Shown here one piece after another: positions 33,898-42,856 of a stretch of DNA of 64,000 nucleotides (the stretch's first letter is position 1; the number at the start of each line of letters is the position of its first letter). Source of the stretch: an uncultured Finegoldia sp. (GTDB taxonomy: Bacteria > Bacillota > Clostridia > Tissierellales > Peptoniphilaceae); the NCBI RefSeq assembly GCF_947252345.1, contig NZ_CAMXVC010000001.1, positions 1 to 64,000 of the forward strand. Direction: 5' to 3'. The position numbers and the translations under genes were made by a program. The notes under the pieces were generated by a model. That model made no database searches, had not been told where the DNA came from, and saw only the letters and a list, made by a program, of their open reading frames with translations.

Positions 33898-34806
33898 ATG
33901 GATACGAAAAAAAATAATTTGCTCGCAAAATTGGCTCTCTTGATTGTTGCGGTTTTGTGGGGAAGTTCACTTACAGTTGTCAAACAATCTTCTCAAACTT
34001 TCAATCCCAATTTTATATTGGCGATTAGGTTCACGTTGGCAACTATTTTATTGTCTATTATTTTCTGGAAAAAATTAAGACAGGCGACATTCGAAGATGC
34101 CAAACACGGTTTGATTATCGGAGTTTTTTTGTTTGTATCATATTCATCGCAAACTCTCGGCGTCAGATTTGCAGACCCTGGTAGAAGCGGATTTTTGTCG
34201 GCGTCTTATTGTGTTATAGTTCCATTTTTAGCATGGATTGTTTTCAAGCAACGCCCAGATAGATACAATTTGTCGGCTGCAGCTTTGTGCATCACGGGAA
34301 TATTTTTTATTTCGATGTCTTCTTCAACATCTCACACGCAAAACCCATTGGCATGGCTCGGTGATTTGTTGGCGCTACTCAGTGGTTTCCTTTTTGCATC
34401 TCACATCATCGCAGTCAGTGCATTTGCAAAGGGCAGAGACCCTATCGTGATGACTGTTTTCCAATTTATAATGGCGGCGAGCCTTTCGTGGATTACGACT
34501 TTGCTCATCGAAGACAATTCTCATATGGTTGTCACTTCGAGAGCTGTGATGGAGTTGTGTTACTTGGCAGTTATGTGTACAGCTGTTGCATTGCTGTTGC
34601 AAAACATCGGACAGAAATACACAAACCCATCGACGGCTGCAATTATTTTGGGATTTGAATCTATATTTGGAATTTTAATTCCCGTTCTCGCCGGGATGGA
34701 ATCTCTGACTTTATTCTCCGTGATTGGATTTGTGTTTATTTTCAGCGCAATCTTGGTCAGTGAGACGAAGTTGTCTTTTTTGAAGAAAAAAGTCCTACAA
34801 TCGTAA
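33898..34806 (+). CDS. EamA/DMT family transporter
   Basis: A 302-residue protein with ten membrane helices in two EamA repeats (first about 10-140, second about 150-292). The motif AVLWGSSLTVVKQ opens the first, and a late FESIFGILIPVLAG segment is typical of the second. Family members export amino acids or metabolites. AGGAGGAG precedes the ATG. The substrate is not known. Confidence 0.9.
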   Translation: MDTKKNNLLAKLALLIVAVLWGSSLTVVKQSSQTFNPNFILAIRFTLATILLSIIFWKKLRQATFEDAKHGLIIGVFLFVSYSSQTLGVRFADPGRSGFLSASYCVIVPFLAWIVFKQRPDRYNLSAAALCITGIFFISMSSSTSHTQNPLAWLGDLLALLSGFLFASHIIAVSAFAKGRDPIVMTVFQFIMAASLSWITTLLIEDNSHMVVTSRAVMELCYLAVMCTAVALLLQNIGQKYTNPSTAAIILGFESIFGILIPVLAGMESLTLFSVIGFVFIFSAILVSETKLSFLKKKVLQS

Positions 34807-34817
34807 ATTTAAAAATT

Positions 34818-34855
34818 AAAAAGCACGTCCTTTGTTTTAAAGGTCGTGCTTTTTT
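34818..34855. terminator. Bidirectional terminator between DMT gene and tRNA-Ser
   Basis: AAAAGCACG and CGTGCTTTT arms plus an inner CCTTT/AAAGG pair, T-runs on both strands. It ends both the + strand transporter gene and the - strand tRNA. Confidence 0.9.
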
Positions 34856-34944
34856 GGCGGAGAAAGTGGGATTCGAACCCACGTGGGAAATAATCCCAAA
34901 CGCATTTCGAGTGCGCCCCGTTATGACCACTTCGATATTTCTCC
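34855..34944 (-). tRNA. tRNA-Ser (anticodon CGA)
   Basis: A 90-nt class II tRNA with acceptor arms GGAGAAA and TTTCTCC, discriminator G and encoded CCA. The anticodon loop CTCGAAA lies between GCGCA and TGCGT, giving CGA for the UCG codon. A long variable arm (TGGGATTATTTCCCA) and the T-loop GTTCGAATC are present. A promoter lies at 34957-34984. Confidence 0.97.
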
Positions 34945-34956
34945 AGATACAATAAT

Positions 34957-34984
34957 ATTATAGCACTTTTCAAAAATTTCTCAA
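34957..34984 (-). promoter_or_regulatory. tRNA-Ser promoter
   Basis: TTGAGA (34979-34984) and TATAAT (34957-34962) on the - strand with a 16-nt spacer. Confidence 0.6.
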
Positions 34985-35041
34985 AAAAATGTTATTGTTT
35001 GTTTTGTCTGATATAATATTTGTATATTAATTGGAGGGAAT

Positions 35042-35731
35042 ATGAAAATAATTGGACTTACACCACTTTATGACGTGGCTGAAAACAGACTTTTTATGCT
35101 TAGAAAATACATTGAACTCATCGAGAGAAACGGAGGATTCGCAGTTGTCCTTCCATTTAACACAAACAGAGATTTTCTCGAAGACATCACCGACAGATTG
35201 GACGGGGTTGTATTTACGGGTGGTCAAGACATATCTCCATCTTTTTACGGCGAAGACAAAATTGATGAGTGTGGGATTTCATCTTCTGTCAGGGATGATT
35301 TTGAATTTGAGCTTATGGATATTTGCTACAAAAAGGACATCCCAACTTTTGGAATTTGCCGAGGTCTTCAACTTATGAACGTCTACTTGGGAGGAAGTTT
35401 GTATCAGGATTTGAAAAAGCAAAAAGACATCAAAATAATTCATTCACAAGACAAACCCTACGATGATTTGGTGCACAAAGTCACAAATTTTGGGTTTTTC
35501 AAGAAAAAATTCGACGATTCTTTTTATGTGAACAGCCTTCATCACCAAGCCATCAAAGAAATTTCCAACAAGCTAGAAATTCTTCAAAAATCTTCGGACG
35601 GAATCATCGAGGCTGCATTTGCCCCCGACAAGAAATTTTTCCTCGGCGTGCAATACCATCCGGAAATGGCGCTTGACACGTTAGAACAAGGCCACGAGAT
35701 TATCAAAATGTTTTTGGATTCAATGAAATAG
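35042..35731 (+). CDS. Gamma-glutamyl-gamma-aminobutyrate hydrolase family protein
   Basis: A 229-residue class I glutamine-amidotransferase-like hydrolase (PuuD family). The nucleophile Cys lies in FGICRGLQLMN and the His-Glu pair in GVQYHPEM. VVFTGGQDISPSFYGE near residue 60 is the family's N-terminal signature. Members hydrolyse gamma-glutamyl amides. The gene is monocistronic, preceded by TTGGAGGG. Substrate uncertain; a link to the gamma-glutamyl-thiol genes 22 kb away would be speculation. Confidence 0.9.
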   Translation: MKIIGLTPLYDVAENRLFMLRKYIELIERNGGFAVVLPFNTNRDFLEDITDRLDGVVFTGGQDISPSFYGEDKIDECGISSSVRDDFEFELMDICYKKDIPTFGICRGLQLMNVYLGGSLYQDLKKQKDIKIIHSQDKPYDDLVHKVTNFGFFKKKFDDSFYVNSLHHQAIKEISNKLEILQKSSDGIIEAAFAPDKKFFLGVQYHPEMALDTLEQGHEIIKMFLDSMK

Positions 35732-35737
35732 AATGTA

Positions 35738-35766
35738 GACCTGTGATTTTTCACAGGTTTTTTGTT
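35738..35766 (+). terminator. Terminator of the PuuD-like gene
   Basis: ACCTGTGA and TCACAGGT arms with TTTTTT behind. Confidence 0.85.
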
Positions 35767-35791
35767 TCCTAAACCTTAGGAGACATCCTCA

Positions 35792-36130
35792 TCAGAATTT
35801 GCGCTTATCGTTGACGTAAGCTTGGTTGAAAATATTTCTGTCGAGCTTTAAAAAATCGAGGATCTCGTAGCTTTTTGGATATCTCCCCGAAAGCACGACC
35901 ACTCCATCTACGACTGTTATCGGAAGTTTAGTTTTGTCGTTTATTTTCTCCGTAATTTTGTTTTGCTCAAATTTTTCTGTGTCCTTGTTCAATTTGTATC
36001 TGTCGACAAAAATCTTTTTGGATTTCAATTTTTCCAAGAAAAACGAAAGCATCACAGCCATTTCGTTGTCTTTTTCATTTTCAAATCGGTTGTTCTCATC
36101 TACTGAATTTTCGTAAATTTCCATTTTCAT
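35792..36130 (-). CDS. ArsD-like protein lacking all cysteines
   Basis: A 112-residue protein whose second half (VDRYKLNKDTEKFEQNKIT and LPITVVDGVVVLSGRYPKSYE) matches the conserved thioredoxin-fold core of ArsD, the arsenite chaperone that hands metalloid to ArsA. The vicinal Cys pair near residue 12 is missing here and the protein has no Cys at all, so it cannot bind arsenite in the known way. I start at 36130, after AAAGGTG. No arsA, arsB or arsR is nearby. Confidence 0.65.
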   Translation of the reverse strand: MKMEIYENSVDENNRFENEKDNEMAVMLSFFLEKLKSKKIFVDRYKLNKDTEKFEQNKITEKINDKTKLPITVVDGVVVLSGRYPKSYEILDFLKLDRNIFNQAYVNDKRKF

Positions 36131-36212
36131 ATTATCACCTTTCATTCATTATATCAGAAATTTCAGCCATTTTTTGTGATAAAATATTATTAGTGAATTT
36201 AAGGAGATTTCA

Positions 36213-36989
36213 ATGCAACTACTGAACGAAACTCAAAGGCAAAACTATTTGAATATTTGGAGGAGAAAAAACGGATTATCCAGCTCTGGATTGAAAGTAA
36301 TAGCCTGCACATCTATGCTCATCAGCCACATCGTGCAGTGCAATATGCTGCAAAAATACGGAATATTCTCGACAAGCGAGATTTTTTCATCCGATTGGAG
36401 AGTTTTCGTCGGAGCGTTAATGCTTTTCATCGGGAGAATTGCGTTTCCTATCTTCGCATTTTTGATAGTGAATGGAATGTTTTTGACCAGAAATGTAGAA
36501 AAATCCATCGCAAGGCTTTTTTCGTTTGCGATTATCTCCGAAATCCCATTCGACTTGGCGACAAGTGGAAATGCGTTCGACTTTTCAAACCAAAATGTGT
36601 TTTTCACGTTGGGATTGGGTGCGTGTTTGATATTTACATTGGAGAAGATTAAAAAACTGGAAATCAAATCGTCCGCAAAATTTTCACTGAAGATTGTGAG
36701 CATAGTTTTTTTCTGTGTCATCTCCAATTTGCTCCAAACCGATTATCCGATGCTTGGAATATTGGCGATTTTGTTGTTGTATATGGGTTCTGTTTCGAGA
36801 AAAAACACCTACATTGCGATTTTGTTCGGATATTTTTTCGAGGCTTATATGTATTTGTTCGTGTATTTGTCAATTCCCATCATTCACTTTTACAACGGCA
36901 AAAAGGGCAATGTAAACAAATGGGCTTTTTACATTTTCTATCCGGCTCATCTGCTTTTGATTTTTGCAATCAGAAATTTATTGGGCTAA
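36213..36989 (+). CDS. TraX family membrane protein
   Basis: A 258-residue protein with about seven or eight membrane helices, starting with SSGLKVIACTSMLISHI, the TraX family opening with its His. TraX of the F plasmid N-acetylates pilin. Chromosomal Firmicute homologues are of unknown role, possibly acylating a surface polymer. AAGGAG precedes ATG. No conjugation genes are nearby. Confidence 0.85.
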   Translation: MQLLNETQRQNYLNIWRRKNGLSSSGLKVIACTSMLISHIVQCNMLQKYGIFSTSEIFSSDWRVFVGALMLFIGRIAFPIFAFLIVNGMFLTRNVEKSIARLFSFAIISEIPFDLATSGNAFDFSNQNVFFTLGLGACLIFTLEKIKKLEIKSSAKFSLKIVSIVFFCVISNLLQTDYPMLGILAILLLYMGSVSRKNTYIAILFGYFFEAYMYLFVYLSIPIIHFYNGKKGNVNKWAFYIFYPAHLLLIFAIRNLLG

Positions 36990-37055
36990 AAATGTGTTGT
37001 AATTTGCGAGAAAATATTTTAAAATTATAATTAATATTAATCAATGGAGAATTTT

Positions 37056-38201
37056 ATGAAAAAATCAAAATCAAATGAGGTTAGACTGGAATCTTTCTTC
37101 ACGATTTTCGTCGTGTTCGGGCTTTTTGGATACATAGCAAATATTATGGGCCTCGGCAATATGTTCAACACGATTATGAAAACCGCTCATGATTTATTGC
37201 TCAACACCGTATTTTTCATTATGGCGATTGCCGTACTGACGGGGGCGTTGTCGAAGATTTTCAGCGAGTTTGGAGTAATCGCACTCATAAACAAACTCAT
37301 AAGTCCAATTATGAAACCTTTGTATAATTTACCGGGCGCATCTGCACTCGGAATATTGACGACTTTTTTGTCGGACAATCCTGCAATCATTGGGCTTGCA
37401 AAGGACAAGGGATTTGCAAAGTATTTCAAAAACTATCAGCTTCCGACGCTTTGTAACCTCGGAACATCGTTTGGAATGGGATTTATCGTGTGGACTTTTA
37501 TGTCTTCACTAGGTCATGGGACAAAATACTTGAAGGCTGCATCGCTGGGAGTATTGGGAGCGACGATTGGCTCGATTGTTTCGGTCAGAATTATGATGTA
37601 TTTCACGAAAAAATACTACGAAGACACAGATGAAAATCTCGCAGTCGAAGATGAAAACATCGTCGAAGAAATAGAAGAACAGACTTTGATTGAGAGAATT
37701 TTGAACTCAATGCTAGAAGGAGGAAAAGCTGGAGTGCAAGCCGGTATGGATATAATTCCCGGAGTCGTTGTCATCTGCACTTTGGTTATGATATTGACAT
37801 CGACTGGAACTGTTCAAAACGGTGTGATGGTCTACACAGGCAAAGCGTACGAGGGAGTCGGTCTCATTCCGAAACTGGGTGCAATTTTAAATCCGATTTT
37901 GAAGCCGCTTTTCGGCTTCAGCTCGTCCGAATGTATCGCATTTCCAATCACAGCGTTGGGCTCTGTCGGGGCAGCTCTTGGGCTTGTTCCGAAATTGTTG
38001 GAGAAAAATTTAATAAATGGAAATGACATCGCAGTCTTCACAGCTCTCGGTATGTGTTGGTCGGGATATTTGTCAACACACGTTGGGATGATGGACACGT
38101 TAAACGCACGAAAACTCGCACCGAAGGCGATTTTGTCGCACACAATCGGAGGACTCGCAGCCGGAATCAGCGCTCATTTCTTGTTTATGTTATTGGGATA
38201 A
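37056..38201 (+). CDS. Nucleoside-recognition (Gate) domain membrane protein
   Basis: A 381-residue membrane protein with about nine helices. Two Gate-like repeats are recognisable, the first near LTGALSKIFSEFGVIALINKL and GILTTFLSDNPAIIGLAKDKG, the second near GLIPKLGAILNPILKPLFG. This is the type annotated in clostridia as a CD0519/CD1768 family membrane protein. The start at 37056 follows ATGGAGAATTTT; an ATG 12 nt upstream is that ribosome site itself. The transported molecule is unknown. Confidence 0.75.
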   Translation: MKKSKSNEVRLESFFTIFVVFGLFGYIANIMGLGNMFNTIMKTAHDLLLNTVFFIMAIAVLTGALSKIFSEFGVIALINKLISPIMKPLYNLPGASALGILTTFLSDNPAIIGLAKDKGFAKYFKNYQLPTLCNLGTSFGMGFIVWTFMSSLGHGTKYLKAASLGVLGATIGSIVSVRIMMYFTKKYYEDTDENLAVEDENIVEEIEEQTLIERILNSMLEGGKAGVQAGMDIIPGVVVICTLVMILTSTGTVQNGVMVYTGKAYEGVGLIPKLGAILNPILKPLFGFSSSECIAFPITALGSVGAALGLVPKLLEKNLINGNDIAVFTALGMCWSGYLSTHVGMMDTLNARKLAPKAILSHTIGGLAAGISAHFLFMLLG

Positions 38202-38202
38202 A

Positions 38203-38240
38203 AAAAACCAACTTTGCTTTTCAAAAGTAAAGTTGGTTTT
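38203..38240. terminator. Bidirectional terminator
   Basis: AAAACCAACTTT and AAAGTTGGTTTT arms with inner TTTT/AAAA pairing, placed between convergent genes. Confidence 0.85.
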
Positions 38241-38245
38241 GGTTT

Positions 38246-38785
38246 TTATTTGATTAATTTTGACAGTATTTTGAACTCATCGCTTCCCGCTCTTTTTAAA
38301 ATATCGAAAATCAACGTCTCGGAATTTATCACCAAACAATTCATTTCTCGGAAATTTTGAATCGCATTCATTTTGTTTTCAACACGTCTACTCGTGACGC
38401 AATCTTCGAGCACAATCATCTTGTACTCGTCAATCAAATCTCGTATAGTTTGGTAGACACAAATATGCGCTTCGGCTCCGACGACAACGATTTGTTTTCT
38501 TCCGGTTTTTTCTATTTCACTCATAACCTCGTCAAGCTTCGCCGTGAAATCCACTTTGTCGAACACTTTTTTTTCGTACGGTTTCAAACATTCCACAGTA
38601 TCTCCCAAGCCCTTTGGGTATTGCCTTGTCGTGACCACGGGGATATTGAAAATTTTCGCCATCTCCAAAACGGCCTTCGTGTGTTTAATGACGTACTCGT
38701 TGTCGTGAAGTACTGGAACCAATTTTTCTTGTAAATCAATCAACAAAATTATCATATCGTCCTTGTTCACGCTAAATTTTTCCAT
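38246..38785 (-). CDS. Isochorismatase family cysteine hydrolase
   Basis: A 179-residue hydrolase with the Asp-Lys-Cys triad of the nicotinamidase/isochorismatase group: Asp in ILLIDLQEKLVP, a Lys near residue 80-84 and the nucleophile Cys in GAEAHICVYQT with the preceding Ala-His. The usual cis-peptide position is VVGAEAH. It is the last gene of a two-gene unit with ribokinase, 26 nt apart, so ribose or nucleoside salvage is a natural context. Confidence 0.88.
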   Translation of the reverse strand: MEKFSVNKDDMIILLIDLQEKLVPVLHDNEYVIKHTKAVLEMAKIFNIPVVTTRQYPKGLGDTVECLKPYEKKVFDKVDFTAKLDEVMSEIEKTGRKQIVVVGAEAHICVYQTIRDLIDEYKMIVLEDCVTSRRVENKMNAIQNFREMNCLVINSETLIFDILKRAGSDEFKILSKLIK

Positions 38786-38811
38786 AAATCACCTCAAAAT
38801 ATTTTGAAATA

Positions 38812-39690
38812 CTAAATTATCTCATCAATCGTTGGAATCGACACTCCCGAGCCTTTTCTCGAAACAGTCACAGAAGACACCTTCGTCGCAAATCTCATCG
38901 CTTCCTGCATAGATTTCTTCTCGTCGAGCTTCACAGCGAGAGCTCCAATGTAGCTGTCACCGGCAGATGTCGTATCCACAGCATTGACCTTTATTGCAGA
39001 TTCTTTGATTGACTCCGTTTTTGTGAAATACTCCGAGCCATTTTCGCCCAAAGTTATTATCACGGATTTCACATTTTTATCTAGCAATTCATTCGCTGCA
39101 TCCATGTAGTTTTCCTTGCTGGAATATCTTATAACCTCGTTTTCGTTCGGCACAAACAAGTCGACCTTGTCCAAAATATCATCCACTTCAAACTCGCTCG
39201 GAGCGGGATTTAATATCACGAAAACTCCCCTCTCCTTCGCCTTTTTTATCGCGTACTCGTTGACTTCTTGTGGAATTTCCATTTGAAGAATCAAAATATC
39301 GCACTCATCTAACAAGTGCAAATTGTTGTCGATGTCTTCGATGCTGAGGGCGTAATTTGCCCCGTGGTCCAGCACGATTTGATTTTGACCGTTCTTGTCC
39401 ACGTTTATGAGTGCCGTTCCTGTGTCGACATTTTTTTTGATTATGTTAGACGTATCGAGTCCGTAGCTTTTTAAATTATCCATAATATAATCAGCGTCAT
39501 TGTCATTTCCAACGCACGCCAAAAACTTCACATCGCCTGCTAATTTCTGGCAAGTAATCGCTTGGTTTGCTCCTTTGCCCCCGACAGATTTGCTCTTGGA
39601 CAGAGACGAAATAGTTTCCCCCGGCTTCGGAAAATTTTCCAAATTGTACGTTGTATCTACGTTGACACTGCCTATAACTAAAATTGACAT
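38812..39690 (-). CDS. rbsK: Ribokinase
   Basis: Phosphorylates D-ribose with ATP. The PfkB-family signatures are present: N-terminal GSVNVDTTYNLENFPKPGET, the GGKGANQAI motif near residue 40, and the catalytic Asp in DTTSAGDSYIGAL near residue 240. 292 residues is a normal length. GAGGAGAG precedes ATG. No ribose transporter is nearby. Confidence 0.93.
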   Translation of the reverse strand: MSILVIGSVNVDTTYNLENFPKPGETISSLSKSKSVGGKGANQAITCQKLAGDVKFLACVGNDNDADYIMDNLKSYGLDTSNIIKKNVDTGTALINVDKNGQNQIVLDHGANYALSIEDIDNNLHLLDECDILILQMEIPQEVNEYAIKKAKERGVFVILNPAPSEFEVDDILDKVDLFVPNENEVIRYSSKENYMDAANELLDKNVKSVIITLGENGSEYFTKTESIKESAIKVNAVDTTSAGDSYIGALAVKLDEKKSMQEAMRFATKVSSVTVSRKGSGVSIPTIDEII

Positions 39691-39879
39691 AAAACTCTCC
39701 TCAAGTTCTCAAATTAAATTTCAATTTACTTATCGTCCGTACTAATGACATAAGTTCTCTCTTATTATACAATACAAATCGCAAATTTGTAAAAAGCTTT
39801 GCCCAAAAACACAATTTTTGTGAATTAATATTTTTTAAATGGGTATATTATTACTAACAAATATTAATTGGAGGAAATT

Positions 39880-40689
39880 ATGGACGAAAAGAACAACGAT
39901 TTTAAATCAAATCTCAAAAGTTACATATCCGATGACAAAATACAACACGATGGAGTTGTTTCTGAAAATGAATCATCAGATAATTTTGAAAAACCAAAAT
40001 CGGATAATTTTTTTGAAGATGTAAACGAAAAATACACTTCGAAACAACGCAAAGAAGACAACGACAACTACGAGAATTACAAGCAAAACGATTCTCCTGA
40101 TTGGTACTTGAAGGCTGTGAAATTCATCTACAATTATTCGAAAAAAATCTACGATTTTTACGCAGCGACAAAGCACGGAATCATTTATTCATTTTTGACT
40201 TCAGGAGTTATAGCGGCCGTTGGCAATATGATATGGGCGAATGCTACAAAATCCGGAACTCTCGGCCAACTGACGAAGGTTTTTAGAGGCTCTTCGATTT
40301 CGTTGGTCACTTTGATTACTGTGCCTTTTATCAATTATTTGATGACTAGATTCATATATTTGTTTACGAAAAAATATATGCGACCAACTCCGCCTCCTTG
40401 CACGAGAGATGTCAAGGGCGGCGTGTTCAGTATAATCAATCAATTGTTTATGTTCGTGCTAACACCGCTCGGATTTATCGGCTCAATTTTGGGTTGCTTC
40501 ACGGGAATGCTCGCTTATTCTGCAAGTTTTATGGATTTGGTTCTCGAAAAAGACAGTTTCAAAGTCGGCCTAAAATCATTTTTGGCACAACTTATCATAA
40601 GCATCATTGTTTTCTTGATAGGTGCATTTATAGTCGGAATAATTGCGTTTATTATGTACAACACGATTTCCAACGGCTTGGCACGTTAA
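39880..40689 (+). CDS. Unknown membrane protein with acidic N-terminus
   Basis: A 269-residue protein. Residues 1 to about 75 are hydrophilic, rich in Asp, Asn, Glu and Lys and probably disordered. Four or five membrane helices follow (from about YSFLTSGVIAAVGNMIW), with a PTPPPCTRD loop between helices 2 and 3. Start at 39880 after GGAGG. I recognise no family. The next gene encodes another unknown membrane protein, separated by a terminator and promoter. Confidence 0.7.
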   Translation: MDEKNNDFKSNLKSYISDDKIQHDGVVSENESSDNFEKPKSDNFFEDVNEKYTSKQRKEDNDNYENYKQNDSPDWYLKAVKFIYNYSKKIYDFYAATKHGIIYSFLTSGVIAAVGNMIWANATKSGTLGQLTKVFRGSSISLVTLITVPFINYLMTRFIYLFTKKYMRPTPPPCTRDVKGGVFSIINQLFMFVLTPLGFIGSILGCFTGMLAYSASFMDLVLEKDSFKVGLKSFLAQLIISIIVFLIGAFIVGIIAFIMYNTISNGLAR

Positions 40690-40741
40690 TGGCGATGTAA
40701 TATTCAAAAAAATTTAGAACAATTTAAAATTATTTTCAAGT

Positions 40742-40788
40742 GGATGCGTTTCGTATTTTGCGAGCGCATTCATTTTTTGTGCTAATTT
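40742..40788 (+). terminator. Terminator after 39880 gene
   Basis: GGATGCG and CGCATTC arms with inner TCG/CGA pairing, followed by TTTTTT. Confidence 0.6.
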
Positions 40789-40795
40789 TATTTTA

Positions 40796-40824
40796 TTGAA
40801 TCGTTTTGTGCGCTGGGTTATAAT
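40796..40824 (+). promoter_or_regulatory. Promoter of 40851-CWB2 operon
   Basis: TTGAAT (40796-40801) and TATAAT (40819-40824), spacer 17 nt. It reads into the 40851 gene and, 11 nt past its end, the CWB2 protein. Confidence 0.65.
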
Positions 40825-40850
40825 TAAAATATAGATTGAAAGGAGTTTTT

Positions 40851-41399
40851 ATGCAAAGACTTTATTTGAGTGTTTTTTCAAAATTAAAAAATCACATAAA
40901 AAAAATTGAAAACAGACCGGGACTGTGGATGTTCACGTTGATTGTGTCGGGGATTGTGAGCTTGGTTACGTTCATTATTTACAACAGAATAAGCCCGCTC
41001 AGTCCATCCAAGGACTTCGAAAATATTTTTATTTCGCTTTTGTATTTTTCCAGAACTGTTATGACGCCTTTCTCGTTTGTACTTAGCTTCTGGCTCATTA
41101 CGGATTTTTTGAAGAAAAAAATGACATCAAAAATTTCCAATCGTGAGTTTCTATCAAAGGCGAGCGTGTTCGCGTTGATTGGCATTGTGTTTACATCGTT
41201 GTTAGTGTGGAAATCCGTGTTGATATCAGTAATCGCACGAGCATTTGTGGGTTTTGTGTACAGCTGTGTGATGTACGACAAATTCAACGAAAATTTATTG
41301 AACAAGGTGACTTTGATTGCCTTTGTTATCGCAGCGATTGTGGATGTTATTGGATACGCGCTCGGATTTACGGTGCTGTTCTTAATCGCGATATTATAA
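40851..41399 (+). CDS. Unknown four-helix membrane protein
   Basis: A 182-residue protein with four hydrophobic segments (about residues 24-45, 60-82, 108-138 and 158-180). It starts at the ATG after AAAGGAG; an upstream TTG/ATG reading would place the ribosome site inside the gene. It is cotranscribed with the CWB2 surface protein 11 nt downstream, so it may help secrete or anchor that protein. No family recognised. Confidence 0.65.
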   Translation: MQRLYLSVFSKLKNHIKKIENRPGLWMFTLIVSGIVSLVTFIIYNRISPLSPSKDFENIFISLLYFSRTVMTPFSFVLSFWLITDFLKKKMTSKISNREFLSKASVFALIGIVFTSLLVWKSVLISVIARAFVGFVYSCVMYDKFNENLLNKVTLIAFVIAAIVDVIGYALGFTVLFLIAIL

Positions 41400-41410
41400 A
41401 GGAGAGTTTT

Positions 41411-42766
41411 ATGAAAAAATTTATTTCGTTGGCACTTGCGCTAACTCTTAGCTTGTCGACTGTATCGTTGGCAGATAACGAGAAGGCAGTCAAGCCATCG
41501 GCGAAAGCTGAATCGGTGACAAGCGTCGACAAAAATTCTGACAAAAAAGTTCAGACAGATAATCACAATAAAAATGATAAAAACGGTAAAAACGATAATT
41601 CAAAATCGAGCGATAAAAATGACAAGAAGGACAAAAATCCGAACATCGCTACGAATGAAGATGGTATCTTCAAAAATGTAATTCATCAGAGATTTCAAGG
41701 TGACAACAGAGCAAAAACAGCTGTTAATGTTCAACGCCACTATTTTGCAAACACTGACAAGGTTGTATTGGTCAACGACAACGCCTATCCCGATGCAATC
41801 AGTGCGACTAATATGTCGATGGGAAAATATCCACTATTGTACACGGGAAAGGGAAAGCTTCCGATAGAAACCAAGTCTGCGCTCGACAAGATGTTCTTGG
41901 ATGAGATATATTTGCTGGGCGGAGTAAATTCCATCAGCAAAAAAGTTGAGAACTATCTCAAAAAAGAATTTCCAACTGCAAAAATCACACGAATCCAAGG
42001 CAAAAACCGCTACGAAACTTCTTCTGCGTCAGCTAAGTATCGTGCTCAAGCGAAAAATTTGATATTTGCCGCTGGAACCAACTACGCAGACGCATTATAC
42101 GCTACAAGCCTCGCAGCTTATCAAAAGGCTCCGATTTTGCTCGTGAGCAATGACGGCGTTGATAACTCGACTTTGAATTACATCAAATCAATCAAAAACA
42201 TCGAAAACGTCACGATTGTCGGCGGAAATATTTCCGTGAATGAAAAAATAAAATCCACGATAGAATCCGCCACGAGAAGACAAGCTGTGAGATTGTCCGG
42301 AGTCGACAGATATGAATCGAGCGTTGAGGTGGCGAAAAGAGTCAACGCTAATCCAGCAGAAGTCATCACGACAAGTGGCGAGGTTTTTGCAGATGCTCTT
42401 GTGTCCTCAACAGTTGCGCAAAAAATCCAAGCTCCGATTTTGCTAGTGAAGAAAGATGTCATTCCAGAAAAAGTGAAGTTGTATTTGAAACACACAAATT
42501 CAATCTACAAATTGACTACAATCGGTGGGTTTAACACCGTAACCAAGAACAACTACTCGACTCAGGTGATTTTAATATCGGGTCTTGACATCGACAAGCC
42601 CTTGGTAGACAGAAATGGAAAGGGAATCATCAAGGCTTTCACGAAAGATTACAAAAAATACTACATTCTTCCAAACAACAAATACTACAATTCGATAAAA
42701 CAATACGACAAATTATTTGTGTATTTGCGTGACGCATTGGCAGAAGACTACAGACCGGTAGAATAA
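41411..42766 (+). CDS. Secreted protein with three CWB2 repeats
   Basis: A 451-residue surface protein. Residues 1-21 are a signal peptide (LALALTLSLSTVSLA). About 25-75 are a Lys/Asp/Asn/Ser-rich linker. Then three cell-wall-binding-repeat-2 domains follow (about 95-190, 195-290 and 295-390), each with an R-x-x-G-x-x-R-Y-type start (RLSGVDRYESS) and a DA-x-x-x-x core (YADALYATSLA). A 60-residue tail follows. CWB2 domains bind anionic wall polymer in clostridia. No enzymatic domain is visible, so it may be structural. Start at 41411, as a longer frame from 41207 overlaps the previous gene. Confidence 0.9.
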   Translation: MKKFISLALALTLSLSTVSLADNEKAVKPSAKAESVTSVDKNSDKKVQTDNHNKNDKNGKNDNSKSSDKNDKKDKNPNIATNEDGIFKNVIHQRFQGDNRAKTAVNVQRHYFANTDKVVLVNDNAYPDAISATNMSMGKYPLLYTGKGKLPIETKSALDKMFLDEIYLLGGVNSISKKVENYLKKEFPTAKITRIQGKNRYETSSASAKYRAQAKNLIFAAGTNYADALYATSLAAYQKAPILLVSNDGVDNSTLNYIKSIKNIENVTIVGGNISVNEKIKSTIESATRRQAVRLSGVDRYESSVEVAKRVNANPAEVITTSGEVFADALVSSTVAQKIQAPILLVKKDVIPEKVKLYLKHTNSIYKLTTIGGFNTVTKNNYSTQVILISGLDIDKPLVDRNGKGIIKAFTKDYKKYYILPNNKYYNSIKQYDKLFVYLRDALAEDYRPVE

Positions 42767-42775
42767 ATTCAAGGA

Positions 42776-42819
42776 TTGTCATTTTGTTTGTCAGTAGACG
42801 ACAATATGGCAATTTTTTT
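42776..42819 (+). terminator. Terminator of the CWB2 gene
   Basis: TTGTCAT and ATGGCAA outer arms with inner TTGTC and GACAA, followed by seven T. Confidence 0.7.
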
Positions 42820-42826
42820 GTTGCAA

Positions 42827-42850
42827 CAAAAAAGGCGAACACCTCGCCTT
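42827..42850 (-). terminator. Terminator of the AEC-like gene
   Basis: AAGGCGA and TCGCCTT on the - strand, followed by TTTTTG. Confidence 0.75.
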
Positions 42851-42856
42851 CATATT

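Noticed and set aside
41207..41410. N-terminal extension of the CWB2 protein
   Set aside because: It overlaps the preceding membrane protein gene and would hide the signal peptide that begins at 41411.
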